Origin: an uncultured Bacteroidota bacterium
GTDB lineage: Bacteria > Bacteroidota > Bacteroidia > Flavobacteriales > Flavobacteriaceae
Reading direction: 5' to 3'
Assembly (NCBI GenBank): GCA_902509805.1
Contig: CABWZL010000006.1
Span: 1-44,063, forward strand
Length of the DNA stretch: 44,063 nucleotides
The notes under the pieces were generated by a model. The model was not told the origin of the DNA, ran no database searches, and worked only from the letters and a program-made list of their open reading frames with translations. A program made the translations under genes and the position numbers. Positions within the stretch are counted from its first letter, which is position 1. Every line of letters starts with the position of its first letter. This document shows, in pieces, positions 36,096 through 44,063 of this stretch.

Positions 36096-38003
36096 TTACT
36101 CTTCTTTTACTTCTTCAAAGTCAACATCCTGAACATCGTCACCTTTAGAATCATTATCAGAAGTAGTTTGTTCAGCACCTTCTGGTTTGGCTTCACCTTC
36201 AGCTTGGGCTTTATACATTTCTTCTGAAGCATTTTTCCATGCTTCATTAATTGTATTTAAAGTCTCATCAATCTTCTCAAGATCTTTAGATTCATGAGCT
36301 TTTTTTAAATCTTCTAATGCTGATTCAATTGGTTTCTTTTTGTCATCAGATAATTTATCTCCAAAATCTTTAAGTTGTTTTTCAGTTTGAAATATCATCT
36401 GGTCAGCACTATTTAGTTTATCAACTTCTTCTTTTGCTTTTTGATCAGCATCAGCATTAGCTTCTGCTTCTTTTTTCATTTTTTCAATTTCTTCCTCAGT
36501 TAGACCAGAAGAAGCTTCAATCCTAATATCTTGTGATTTATTAGTTGCTTTATCTAATGCACTTACATTAATGATTCCATTTGCATCAATATCAAATGTA
36601 ACCTCAATTTGAGGGGTACCTCTTTGAGCTGGAGGAATACCATCTAAATGGAATCTTCCAATTGTTTTATTATCTTTTGCCATTGGTCTCTCTCCTTGTA
36701 AAACATGAATTTCTACAGAAGGTTGATTATCTGCGGCAGTAGAAAAAACTTGAGATTTTTTTGATGGAATAGTCGTGTTTGACTCTATAAGCTTAGTCAT
36801 AACATTACCCATAGTTTCGATACCTAATGATAAGGGTGTTACATCAAGAAGAAGAACATCCTCTACATCTCCAGAAAGAACCCCACCTTGAATTGCAGCT
36901 CCAACAGCAACAACTTCGTCAGGATTAACCCCTTTAGATGGTTTTTTTCCAAATAATGCTTCAACTTCATTTTGAATAATAGGGATTCTCGTTGATCCTC
37001 CAACTAAAATTACTTCATCAATGTCTTTTTTAGTTAGACCAGCATCTTTGAGTGCTTTTTTAACAGGCTCCATAGATCTTTTGACAAGTGTATCGGATAA
37101 TTGTTCAAACTTAGCTCTTGTCAAAGTAGTTACAAGATGCTTAGGGCCAGAAGAAGTGGCCGTTACATATGGTAAATTAATCTCAGTCTGAGCTGACGAA
37201 GAGAGTTCTATTTTAGCTTTTTCAGCAGCTTCTTTTAATCTTTGAAGAGCCATAGAATCTTCTCTTAAATCAATTTGTTCATTATTTTTAAATTCTTCTG
37301 CTAAAAAGTCTATAATTACTTGATCAAAATCATCCCCACCTAAGTGAGTGTCTCCATTTGTTGATAATACCTCAAAAACTCCATCACCCAATTCCAAAAT
37401 TGATATATCAAATGTACCTCCTCCAAGATCATAAACAGCTATCTTTTTATCTGTCCCCCCTTTATCCATTCCATATGCTAAAGCAGCAGCAGTAGGTTCA
37501 TTTATTATCCTTTGAACTTTCAATCCTGAAATTTCACATGCCTCCTTGGTGGCTTGTCTCTGAGAATCATTAAAATATGCGGGGACAGTAACTACAGCTT
37601 CTGTTACAGTTTGACCAAGATAATCTTCTGCAGTTTTTTTCATTTTCTGAAGCACCATGGCAGATAACTCTTGTGGTGAATATAATCTTCCATCAATATC
37701 TACTCTAGGCGTATCATTATCACCCTTAACAACTTTGTAAGCAACAGTTTTTACATCATTTGATGACTCAGTATACTTATTACCCATAAATCTTTTTACG
37801 GAAGCAATTGTTTTTTCAGGATTAGTAACGGCCTGTCTTTTAGCAGGATCTCCTACTTTGATCTCCCCATCCTCAACAAAAGCAATTACAGATGGTGTAG
37901 TTCTTTTTCCTTCAGCATTAGGAATAACAACTGGTTCACTACCCTCCATAACAGATACACATGAATTAGTTGTTCCTAAATCTATTCCAATAATTTTACT
38001 CAT
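36096..38003 (-). CDS. dnaK: Molecular chaperone DnaK (Hsp70)
   Basis: DnaK folds and rescues proteins with DnaJ and GrpE. The 635-residue protein has the ATPase opening [17 protein letters not shown], the second phosphate loop ([14 protein letters not shown]), the adenosine motif ([12 protein letters not shown]), the substrate-binding domain ([15 protein letters not shown]) and an acidic C-terminal tail ending in EEVKEE. dnaJ and grpE are not adjacent. Its upstream region contains a 13-bp palindrome and a sigma-54-like element but no CIRCE (TTAGCACTC) repeat, so heat control must use another system. Confidence 0.97.
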   Translation of the reverse strand: MSKIIGIDLGTTNSCVSVMEGSEPVVIPNAEGKRTTPSVIAFVEDGEIKVGDPAKRQAVTNPEKTIASVKRFMGNKYTESSNDVKTVAYKVVKGDNDTPRVDIDGRLYSPQELSAMVLQKMKKTAEDYLGQTVTEAVVTVPAYFNDSQRQATKEACEISGLKVQRIINEPTAAALAYGMDKGGTDKKIAVYDLGGGTFDISILELGDGVFEVLSTNGDTHLGGDDFDQVIIDFLAEEFKNNEQIDLREDSMALQRLKEAAEKAKIELSSSAQTEINLPYVTATSSGPKHLVTTLTRAKFEQLSDTLVKRSMEPVKKALKDAGLTKKDIDEVILVGGSTRIPIIQNEVEALFGKKPSKGVNPDEVVAVGAAIQGGVLSGDVEDVLLLDVTPLSLGIETMGNVMTKLIESNTTIPSKKSQVFSTAADNQPSVEIHVLQGERPMAKDNKTIGRFHLDGIPPAQRGTPQIEVTFDIDANGIINVSALDKATNKSQDIRIEASSGLTEEEIEKMKKEAEANADADQKAKEEVDKLNSADQMIFQTEKQLKDFGDKLSDDKKKPIESALEDLKKAHESKDLEKIDETLNTINEAWKNASEEMYKAQAEGEAKPEGAEQTTSDNDSKGDDVQDVDFEEVKEE

Positions 38004-38024
38004 AATTTATTTTTACTTAATAAT

Positions 38025-38041
38025 GACAACCATTATGCCAA
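38025..38041 (-). promoter_or_regulatory. Sigma-54-like -24/-12 element upstream of dnaK
   Basis: On the minus strand this reads TTGGCATAATGGTTGTC. It fits TGGCA-N6-TTG with GG and G spaced as in sigma-54 promoters, but the -12 GC is GT. A start about 12 nt downstream would leave a roughly 12-nt leader. It also shares the decamer TGRCATAATG with the neighbouring palindrome, so it may instead be a second operator copy. Confidence 0.35.
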
Positions 38042-38052
38042 TTTAATTTAAG

Positions 38053-38065
38053 TGACATTATGTCA
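38053..38065. promoter_or_regulatory. Palindromic operator candidate TGACATTATGTCA
   Basis: A perfect 6+1+6 inverted repeat in the 103-bp dnaK-panB divergent region, 50 bp upstream of dnaK and 41 bp before panB. Its centre is placed where a regulator could act on either gene. A related decamer lies 25 bp away toward dnaK. Confidence 0.45.
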
Positions 38066-38088
38066 TATTATTATAAATTTATTTACAC

Positions 38089-38096
38089 TATTTTTG
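38089..38096 (+). promoter_or_regulatory. -7 promoter element before panB
   Basis: TATTTTTG is an exact TAnnTTTG match and ends 10 nt before the panB ATG, so the mRNA would be nearly leaderless. A -33 TTTG at the usual distance is not seen. Confidence 0.5.
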
Positions 38097-38106
38097 TTAA
38101 AAATTA

Positions 38107-38925
38107 ATGATGACTAACAATTCTAATACAAGCAGAGTTACAGTAAAGGTGCTTGAACAAATGAAGAATGAGGGTGAGAAAATCTCAATGCTTACTGCAT
38201 ATGATTTTAGTTTTGCCAAAATAATTGATGAAGCTGGTATAGATGTAATTCTAGTTGGGGATTCTGCTTCTAATGTAATGGCAGGACATGAAACAACATT
38301 ACCCATAACTTTAGACCAAATGATCTATCATGCTAGTTCTGTTGTAAGAGCTGTAAAAAGAGCTTTAGTAGTAGTAGATCTTCCATTTGGAACATATCAA
38401 GCTGACTCAAAAGAGGCACTAAAGTCTGCTATTAGAATAATGAAAGAATCAGGAGCACATGCCGTAAAACTTGAAGGAGGTCATTTAGCTAAAGAATCTA
38501 TTGAACGAATAATTCAGGCTGGAATCCCTGTTATGGGTCATTTAGGATTAACTCCTCAATCTATATATAAATTTGGAACATATACAGTAAGAGCTAAGGA
38601 TGATGATGAAGCTAATACACTAATAGATGACTCTAAAATGTTACAAAAAATTGGATGTTTCTCTATAGTACTTGAAAAAATACCAAATGTATTAGCCAAA
38701 AAAGTAGCATCAAATCTAAAACTACCTATAATTGGAATTGGTGCAGGTTCAGACGTTGATGGACAGGTACTTGTGTCTCATGATATGCTTGGCATGAATA
38801 AAGATTTTAGTCCTAGATTTTTAAGAAGATACCTTGACCTAGATTCTCTAGTTAGTGAGGCAGTAAAAAAATATTCTTCTGATATTAAAAGCGGTAGCTT
38901 TCCTAATAAAGAAGAACAATATTAA
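38107..38925 (+). CDS. panB: 3-methyl-2-oxobutanoate hydroxymethyltransferase
   Basis: PanB makes ketopantoate from 2-oxoisovalerate and methylene-tetrahydrofolate in pantothenate synthesis, feeding CoA made by coaBC and coaE. The 272-residue TIM-barrel protein has [19 protein letters not shown], the metal-binding [18 protein letters not shown], the catalytic-region [10 protein letters not shown], and [11 protein letters not shown]. The first of two adjacent ATGs is at 38107; 38110 is equally possible. The RluA enzyme follows after one base. Confidence 0.95.
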   Translation: MMTNNSNTSRVTVKVLEQMKNEGEKISMLTAYDFSFAKIIDEAGIDVILVGDSASNVMAGHETTLPITLDQMIYHASSVVRAVKRALVVVDLPFGTYQADSKEALKSAIRIMKESGAHAVKLEGGHLAKESIERIIQAGIPVMGHLGLTPQSIYKFGTYTVRAKDDDEANTLIDDSKMLQKIGCFSIVLEKIPNVLAKKVASNLKLPIIGIGAGSDVDGQVLVSHDMLGMNKDFSPRFLRRYLDLDSLVSEAVKKYSSDIKSGSFPNKEEQY

Positions 38926-38926
38926 A

Positions 38927-39601
38927 TTGACATTTCTAGATTCAAATATATTATTTGAAGACAATCATTTGATTATTGTAAATAAGCCCTGCGGCCTTCT
39001 TGTTCAAGGTGATAAAACTGGTGATATTCCATTACTAGAAATTATAAGGAAATATATAAAGAATAAATATGACAAGAAAGGCAATGTGTTTCTTGGTCTT
39101 GTAAATAGAATAGATAGACCGACATCAGGAATTGTAATCTTTGCAAAAACAAGTAAGGCTCTATCAAGAATGAATGAAATATTAAAGAATAGAGAGATTA
39201 GAAAAATATATTGGCTAATAATTTCTAATAAGTTTGAATCTAAAGAAGGTAAACTTGAAGGGTGGTTCACAAAAAACAGTAAAAAAAATAAATCCTTTTT
39301 TTCAACTACCGAAAAGGATAAGTCAAAATTTGGGTCTTTAACATATAAAAAAATTCAAACTCTTGAAAAATACTGTAAAGTTCAAGTAGAACTTATAACA
39401 GGAAGACATCATCAAATTAGATGTAATTTTTCTGATATAGGCTATCCTATTCTAGGCGATTTAAAATATGGATCTAAAAGATCAAATAAAGATGGTGGTA
39501 TATACTTGCATTCACGAGAAATAGAATTTATTCACCCTGTTTCAAAGGAAAAAATTAAAATTACAGCCAATCCACCTGCAACAGGTTTATGGTCTACTTA
39601 A
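38927..39601 (+). CDS. RluA-family pseudouridine synthase
   Basis: A 224-residue catalytic domain without an S4 RNA-binding domain. It starts at TTG (38927), with no nearby in-frame ATG. The catalytic aspartate is Asp63 in NRIDRPTSGIVIFAKT (usually HRLD), and the substrate loop LITGRHHQIR and GDLKYGSK follow. These enzymes isomerise uridines in rRNA or tRNA; the target is not evident. Its placement directly after panB is common in Flavobacteriia by my recollection. Its end overlaps the convergent 517-residue gene by 8 bp. Confidence 0.88.
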   Translation: MTFLDSNILFEDNHLIIVNKPCGLLVQGDKTGDIPLLEIIRKYIKNKYDKKGNVFLGLVNRIDRPTSGIVIFAKTSKALSRMNEILKNREIRKIYWLIISNKFESKEGKLEGWFTKNSKKNKSFFSTTEKDKSKFGSLTYKKIQTLEKYCKVQVELITGRHHQIRCNFSDIGYPILGDLKYGSKRSNKDGGIYLHSREIEFIHPVSKEKIKITANPPATGLWST

Positions 39602-41147
39602 CTTTCCTGTTTATAATTAGTGATTTTTCCTTAATAATATCTTGAACTGGCTTACTACTAATTTTACTTTCAAGCCATGAAATTATATCTAAATATAGGA
39701 AAGCTCTTTTTTCATATGGATCATTTTCATATACTTTAAGCTCATTATAAAGATTTCTTAAGAATCCCTTTATTTCTCCTGGATAGATATTCTCTAAACC
39801 TTTTAAATATTTTAAAATTGTTTTTTGAACCTCATGTAAATCATTCATTTTGTCAAGATAATTATATGTATCCTTAATAATTTTATCAAGATTAAAATCT
39901 ATTCCAGCCTCCCAATGAGCAATAAGATTAAGGACTCTTGTAAAACACTGAAGATCTTCCCTCATTTTGATGTTTTTGTTTTTCATAATCTTACTCAGAT
40001 ATTTTATACAATTATCAAAATCATCAACTGTAAAGTACATACAAGCAATTTTATAATAGAGAAGCATTATATGATGATGATCAATAAAATTTTTATTAGT
40101 TTCTATACCATCTAATACCTCAGGAACAATCTTAATTGAATCTCTAAAACTGCCTTCTAGAACATGAAGATTAAATAGATTATTATACTTGTACAAAAAA
40201 ATTAAAGCATTTAAATTTTGATTTATTGGAAATGAGCTGCTTTCAACAGAATTAATTAAATCACTTAAACGATTTTTAAATTCTGTGGGATGTTTAATTA
40301 AAGCTAAAGCCTCCAATAAAAAATTATAACCTTTAAGATAAAAAACAGGATGAATTTTAATCATCTCAGGATTTTTATTAAATGTATCTATCCACTTTGA
40401 AGCATACTTATAGCTTGAAAGAAAATCTTGGACCAATAAGCTATACCAAACCCATATTTGGAAATAAATAAGTTTCTCACGAAACCCTAGTGATTCAACT
40501 TTAAAATTTTGAATTTTTTGACTGAAAAAATTTTGAATTTCATTGGATTCAATATCACTTTTAGCATAACCTGCCTTAATAAGTTTTTCATAAAGCTGAA
40601 GGGAGATATTTGATAGACTACTGTTTATATCATTTTGTTCCTTTAAATGATTTGTCTGAGAAACAAGCTCGTTTGTTCTATTACTTAAGCTCCTTGTTAC
40701 ATATAGAGATTCAATTAATTTTTCAAACTCAACAATTTCATATGCAGATGTGTTTTCATCATATTTTAATGCAAATGATTTTGCTTTATCTAATATTTTT
40801 AAACTTTGTTTATATAAACCTTTTTGATATAAAATTGTAGCAAAATCAATTTGACTCCTAATATGTAGTTTTACATTTTTGTTTTGTGGATTCAATCTTA
40901 AACTAATTAGAATCTGCTTATATAGATGGGCTTTTAAATTTGAAAGTTGAACTTTAGAAACAAACTTTTTTTGAATTATAAGATCTTCTTTATAAATATT
41001 CATTTTATCAAGCTGATTAAATAATTTTAAAAACTTCGAATCTTCATTTGATTCCATTCTACCTACATAAAGTTTAAATTGTCTCTTCTCTGATTTAGTA
41101 AGAGATTTAATTAAAACAAATAGATTATCTTTTAACTCATTAGTCAT
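39594..41147 (-). CDS. Large helical (TPR-like) protein of unknown function
   Basis: A 517-residue cytoplasmic-looking protein without signal peptide or membrane helices. The N-terminus (KDNLFVLIKSLTKSEKRQFKLY) resembles a Bacteroidota-specific hypothetical family that I recall but cannot name. The rest is rich in Leu, Lys, Ile and aromatic residues with helix-pair spacing like TPR repeats (ILYQKGLYKQSLKILDKAKSF; ACMYFTVDDFDNCIKYLSKI). No catalytic motif is visible. It is transcribed away from leuA across a 125-bp gap. Confidence 0.75.
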   Translation of the reverse strand: MTNELKDNLFVLIKSLTKSEKRQFKLYVGRMESNEDSKFLKLFNQLDKMNIYKEDLIIQKKFVSKVQLSNLKAHLYKQILISLRLNPQNKNVKLHIRSQIDFATILYQKGLYKQSLKILDKAKSFALKYDENTSAYEIVEFEKLIESLYVTRSLSNRTNELVSQTNHLKEQNDINSSLSNISLQLYEKLIKAGYAKSDIESNEIQNFFSQKIQNFKVESLGFREKLIYFQIWVWYSLLVQDFLSSYKYASKWIDTFNKNPEMIKIHPVFYLKGYNFLLEALALIKHPTEFKNRLSDLINSVESSSFPINQNLNALIFLYKYNNLFNLHVLEGSFRDSIKIVPEVLDGIETNKNFIDHHHIMLLYYKIACMYFTVDDFDNCIKYLSKIMKNKNIKMREDLQCFTRVLNLIAHWEAGIDFNLDKIIKDTYNYLDKMNDLHEVQKTILKYLKGLENIYPGEIKGFLRNLYNELKVYENDPYEKRAFLYLDIISWLESKISSKPVQDIIKEKSLIINRKVK

Positions 41148-41191
41148 TGTATAAATTTTATTATTAATATGTTTATTTACAAGTGTTTATG

Positions 41192-41217
41192 ACAATAATA
41201 TACATATCGGGTATTGT
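41192..41217. repeat. Inverted repeat ACAATA...TATTGT in the leu control region
   Basis: Two 6-bp arms (41192-41197 and 41212-41217) are separated by 14 bp, so their centres lie 20 bp apart, about two helical turns. This would suit a dimeric regulator. In AT-rich DNA such arms can arise by chance. Confidence 0.3.
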
Positions 41218-41226
41218 AAAATTAAT

Positions 41227-41244
41227 ATACTTTTTTTTAAGTAT
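41227..41244. repeat. Inverted repeat ATACTT...AAGTAT before leuA
   Basis: ATACTT and AAGTAT flank six T residues 29 nt before the leuA ATG. It could form a weak hairpin in the leader or mark an operator. I see no leader peptide rich in Leu codons and no T-box-like structure. Confidence 0.3.
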
Positions 41245-41272
41245 CACCATATAAGTAATAATTTAGACAATA

Positions 41273-42433
41273 ATGAAAAATCAAGTCCAAATATTTGACA
41301 CCACCCTAAGAGATGGAGAACAAGTACCTGGTTGTAAACTTGATACTAAAAGTAAATTAATACTAGCTGAAAGAATTGATATTCTTGGAGCAGATATTAT
41401 AGAAGCTGGATTCCCAATCTCAAGTCCAGGAGATTTTAAATCAGTTGTAGAGATTTCAAAAATTGTCAAAAATGCATCAGTCTGTGCTCTTAGCAGAGCA
41501 AATGAAAGAGATATTGATGTTGCAGCTGAATCATTAAAAGATGCAAAAAAACCAAGGATTCATACTGGAATAGGAACATCTGAGATTCATATTAAACATA
41601 AATTTAATTCTAACAAGGAATCTATTATTGAGTTGGCTAAAAAATCGGTTTCTCATGCTAAAAAATATGTTCATGATATTGAATTTTATGCTGAGGATGC
41701 TGGTAGAACTGATAATGAGTTTCTTGCTAAAGTATGTGAAGAAGTTATAAAGTCAGGAGCTACAGTTTTAAACATTCCTGATACAACAGGCTATTGTTTG
41801 CCTGAAGAGTATGGTGATAAAATAAAATTTCTAATTAATAATGTTAATGGTATTGAAAATGTTACCATTTCTTGTCATTGTCACAATGACTTGGGGCTTG
41901 CTACAGCAAATTCTATTTACGGTGTAATTAATGGGGCTAGACAAATTGAATGTACCATTAATGGTATAGGAGAAAGAGCAGGTAACACATCACTGGAAGA
42001 AGTTGTTATGATATTAAAACAACATTCTGATCTAGGTCTTTACACTAACATTAACTCAAAACTTCTCAATGATACAAGTCAAAAAGTTTCTGACTTAATG
42101 GGAATGCCCGTTCAGCCAAACAAAGCAATTGTTGGTTCTAATGCTTTTGCTCACAGCTCGGGAATTCATCAGGATGGAGTAATTAAAAAAAGAGAAACTT
42201 ATGAAATAATTGATCCTTATGATGTTGGAGTTGATAAATCTTCCATAGTTTTGACTGCCAGAAGCGGAAGAGCTGCATTAGCATTTAGAATGAAGGAGTT
42301 TGGAGTAAACTTGAGCAAGAAAGAGCTTGATGAAGTATATAATGAGTTTTTAATTGTAGCTGATAAAAAGAAAGAAGTAACTGAATCTGATTTTCCGATT
42401 ATGCTAAAAAATCAAAATATTAAATATGGCTAA
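41273..42433 (+). CDS. leuA: 2-isopropylmalate synthase, short form
   Basis: LeuA condenses 2-oxoisovalerate with acetyl-CoA in the first step of leucine synthesis. The 386-residue protein has the HMGL-like TIM barrel: [10 protein letters not shown] (catalytic Arg-Asp), EAGFP, the metal-binding [21 protein letters not shown], and [13 protein letters not shown] in the second linker region. It stops before the C-terminal LeuA dimer/regulatory domain of the roughly 510-residue enzymes, so classical leucine feedback may be absent. Homocitrate or citramalate synthase is less likely because leuC and leuD follow. It overlaps leuC by 8 nt. Confidence 0.9.
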   Translation: MKNQVQIFDTTLRDGEQVPGCKLDTKSKLILAERIDILGADIIEAGFPISSPGDFKSVVEISKIVKNASVCALSRANERDIDVAAESLKDAKKPRIHTGIGTSEIHIKHKFNSNKESIIELAKKSVSHAKKYVHDIEFYAEDAGRTDNEFLAKVCEEVIKSGATVLNIPDTTGYCLPEEYGDKIKFLINNVNGIENVTISCHCHNDLGLATANSIYGVINGARQIECTINGIGERAGNTSLEEVVMILKQHSDLGLYTNINSKLLNDTSQKVSDLMGMPVQPNKAIVGSNAFAHSSGIHQDGVIKKRETYEIIDPYDVGVDKSSIVLTARSGRAALAFRMKEFGVNLSKKELDEVYNEFLIVADKKKEVTESDFPIMLKNQNIKYG

Positions 42434-43817
42434 TACACTTTTTGACAAAGTATGGGACTCTCATGTAATTGAGAGAATTGAAGATGGTCCTGACGTTTTA
42501 TTTATTGACAGGCATTTTATTCATGAAGTTACTAGTCCTGTTGCATTTGTAGGGCTAAAAAACAGAGGACTTAAGGTAATGTATCCTGAAAGAACATTTG
42601 CAACTGCTGATCACAATACCCCTACACTAAATCAACATTTACCAATTAAAGACGAATTATCTGCATTACAGGTAAAGACGCTAGAGAATAACTGTAATGA
42701 TCATGGTATAGACTTTTGGGGATTAGGACATAAAAAAAATGGTATTGTTCATGTCATTGGTCCTGAAAATGGAATTACTCAGCCTGGACTTACAATTGTT
42801 TGTGGTGATTCTCACACTTCTACACATGGGGCATTTGGTGCAATTGCATTTGGGATTGGCACATCAGAAGTAGAAATGGTTCTAGCTTGTCAATCTATAA
42901 TGCAACAAAAACCAAAAAAAATGAGAATTAATGTGGATGGGGAACTTAATGACTTCGTAACACCCAAAGATGTTGCTTTATTTATAATATCAAAATTATC
43001 TTCTTCAGGAGCTACTGGTTATTTTGTTGAATACTCTGGTAAAGTTTTCAAAGAAATGAGTATGGAAGGAAGAATGACTGTTTGTAATTTAAGTATAGAA
43101 ATGGGAGCTAGAGGTGGAATGATTGCTCCAGATAATAAGACATATGAATATATAAAAGGCAAAGAATATGCTCCTAAAAAACAAGAATGGGAAAAGGCTC
43201 TAAATTATTGGTCCTCATTAAAGACTGATGAAGGAGCTGTTTTTGATAAAGAATATAATTTTAAGGGAAAAGATATTGAGTCTATGATTACTTATGGTAC
43301 TAATCCCGGAATGGCAATACCTATTTCTAAATCTATTCCTTCTTCAGAGACTTCAGATTCAAAAACTTCTTACAAAAAAGCTCTAGACTACATGGATTTT
43401 AATGAAGGGGATCAGATGATTGGTAAAAAAATTGATTATGTGTTTTTAGGAAGCTGTACAAATGGAAGAATTGAAGATTTTAGAGTTTTTGCAAGTTTAA
43501 TTAAGGGTAAAAGAAAATCTGATAGTGTAGATGCTTGGCTTGTACCAGGCTCTCATAAAGTACTTAAAAGTATAAAAGATGAGGGTTTATTAGATATTTT
43601 AACTGATTCTGGTTTTAAATTAAGAGAACCAGGATGTTCTGCTTGTTTAGCAATGAATGATGACAAAATTCCTAAGGGAAAATACGCAGTCAGCACAACT
43701 AATAGAAATTTTGAGGGCAGACAAGGTCCTGGTGCCAGAACTCTTCTAGCTAGCCCTCTAGTTGCTGCAGCTACTGCCATAACAGGAAAAATTACAGACC
43801 CAAGAGAAATTATTTAA
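42426..43817 (+). CDS. leuC: 3-isopropylmalate dehydratase large subunit
   Basis: LeuC with LeuD isomerises 2- to 3-isopropylmalate using a 4Fe-4S cluster. The 463-residue protein has ATADHNTPT, the substrate region [15 protein letters not shown], the first cluster cysteine in FLGSCTNGR and the other two in GCSACLAM, followed by NRNFEGRQG. It lies between leuA (8-nt overlap) and leuD (1-bp gap), forming a tight leuACD unit. Confidence 0.95.
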   Translation: MANTLFDKVWDSHVIERIEDGPDVLFIDRHFIHEVTSPVAFVGLKNRGLKVMYPERTFATADHNTPTLNQHLPIKDELSALQVKTLENNCNDHGIDFWGLGHKKNGIVHVIGPENGITQPGLTIVCGDSHTSTHGAFGAIAFGIGTSEVEMVLACQSIMQQKPKKMRINVDGELNDFVTPKDVALFIISKLSSSGATGYFVEYSGKVFKEMSMEGRMTVCNLSIEMGARGGMIAPDNKTYEYIKGKEYAPKKQEWEKALNYWSSLKTDEGAVFDKEYNFKGKDIESMITYGTNPGMAIPISKSIPSSETSDSKTSYKKALDYMDFNEGDQMIGKKIDYVFLGSCTNGRIEDFRVFASLIKGKRKSDSVDAWLVPGSHKVLKSIKDEGLLDILTDSGFKLREPGCSACLAMNDDKIPKGKYAVSTTNRNFEGRQGPGARTLLASPLVAAATAITGKITDPREII

Positions 43818-43818
43818 T

Positions 43819-44063
43819 ATGGCTTACGATAAATTTGAAATACTAAAAAGTACTGGAGTCCCATTGAACATAGATAATGTTGACACAGATCAAATAATCC
43901 CAGCAAGATTTCTAAAAGCGACTGAAAGAAAAGACTTTGGAGATAATCTATTTAGAGATTGGAGATATAATTCTGATGGCACAGCTATTTACTCATTTCC
44001 TCTAAATAATCATGATTATAAAGGTAAAATATTAGTTGCTGGTAAGAATTTTGGGTGTGGATC
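43819..44063 (+). CDS. leuD: 3-isopropylmalate dehydratase small subunit (partial)
   Basis: This starts with ATG at 43819 and runs off the right edge after 81 complete codons. The visible part has the LeuD opening (VPLNIDNVDTDQIIPARFLK), NLFRDWRY, and ends in the active-site approach ILVAGKNFGCGS. It is the swivel-domain partner of LeuC. leuB probably follows beyond the window. Confidence 0.93.
   Translation, partial: MAYDKFEILKSTGVPLNIDNVDTDQIIPARFLKATERKDFGDNLFRDWRYNSDGTAIYSFPLNNHDYKGKILVAGKNFGCG

Noticed and set aside
38097..38306. 69-residue minus-strand ORF overlapping panB and its promoter
   Set aside because: Antisense to the conserved PanB N-terminus and without plausible motifs; treated as a shadow.

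Overview
The window is compact, AT-rich bacterial chromosome that looks like a marine, streamlined member of the Flavobacteriia (Bacteroidota). Supporting signs are the gene content and neighbourhoods (aroQ next to xerD, a ligA-bamD-rpoZ-coaBC-recN run, a MurQ plus DUF6095-like pair, panB plus an RluA enzyme, an RprX/RprY-like two-component pair, a TonB-receptor-like barrel with a carboxypeptidase-regulatory N-domain), the near absence of Shine-Dalgarno sequences, and many copies of the Bacteroidota -7 promoter element TAnnTTTG just before genes. I see no rRNA, tRNA, CRISPR array, insertion sequence or prophage. The longest stretch without a gene is about 184 bp, upstream of dnaA.

Layout: 1-695 is the N-terminal part of an UMF1-type MFS transporter (minus). 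761-3985 holds a lipoprotein MsrB coupled to dihydrolipoyl dehydrogenase, then aroQ and xerD. 4000-15073 is a long minus-strand run. Reading downstream from 15073 it holds a GNAT acetyltransferase, prmC, ligA, bamD (with its own promoter), rpoZ, coaBC, recN, fabI and coaE, followed by a sensor kinase and response regulator. 15122-19682 holds ribD, a 4-hydroxybenzoyl-CoA-type thioesterase, dnaA, mltG and a second GNAT. 19753-27355 is a plus-strand core block: an HtrA protease, trmD, rplS, icd, murQ, a small membrane protein, thrS, infC, rpmI and rplT.

27414-31299 is the most system-like region. It encodes an ECF sigma factor, a single-pass membrane protein placed like an anti-sigma factor, a secreted protein with three evenly spaced L-x-x-x-Q motifs resembling Spy/CpxP, and an outer-membrane beta-barrel. 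I read this as a candidate flavobacterial envelope-stress cassette. A 52-residue membrane protein lies convergent to it at 31296-31454.

31508-38003 holds fumC, a GNAT, a CPBP-family membrane protease, an unusual PAS-UbiA prenyltransferase fusion, a MenI-like hotdog thioesterase and dnaK. The thioesterase and prenyltransferase suggest a quinone-related module whose membrane enzyme carries its own sensory domain. The dnaK-panB divergent region has a perfect 13-bp palindrome and a sigma-54-like element. The window ends with panB, an RluA pseudouridine synthase, a 517-residue protein of unknown function, and leuA-leuC-leuD (leuD cut by the window edge).

Points most worth a second look are the infC gene with no ATG/GTG/TTG start (probable AUA start), the PAS-UbiA fusion, the ECF cassette with its 26-residue periodic LxxxQ protein, the dnaK control region, and the hairpin at the predicted 5' end of the rplS mRNA.
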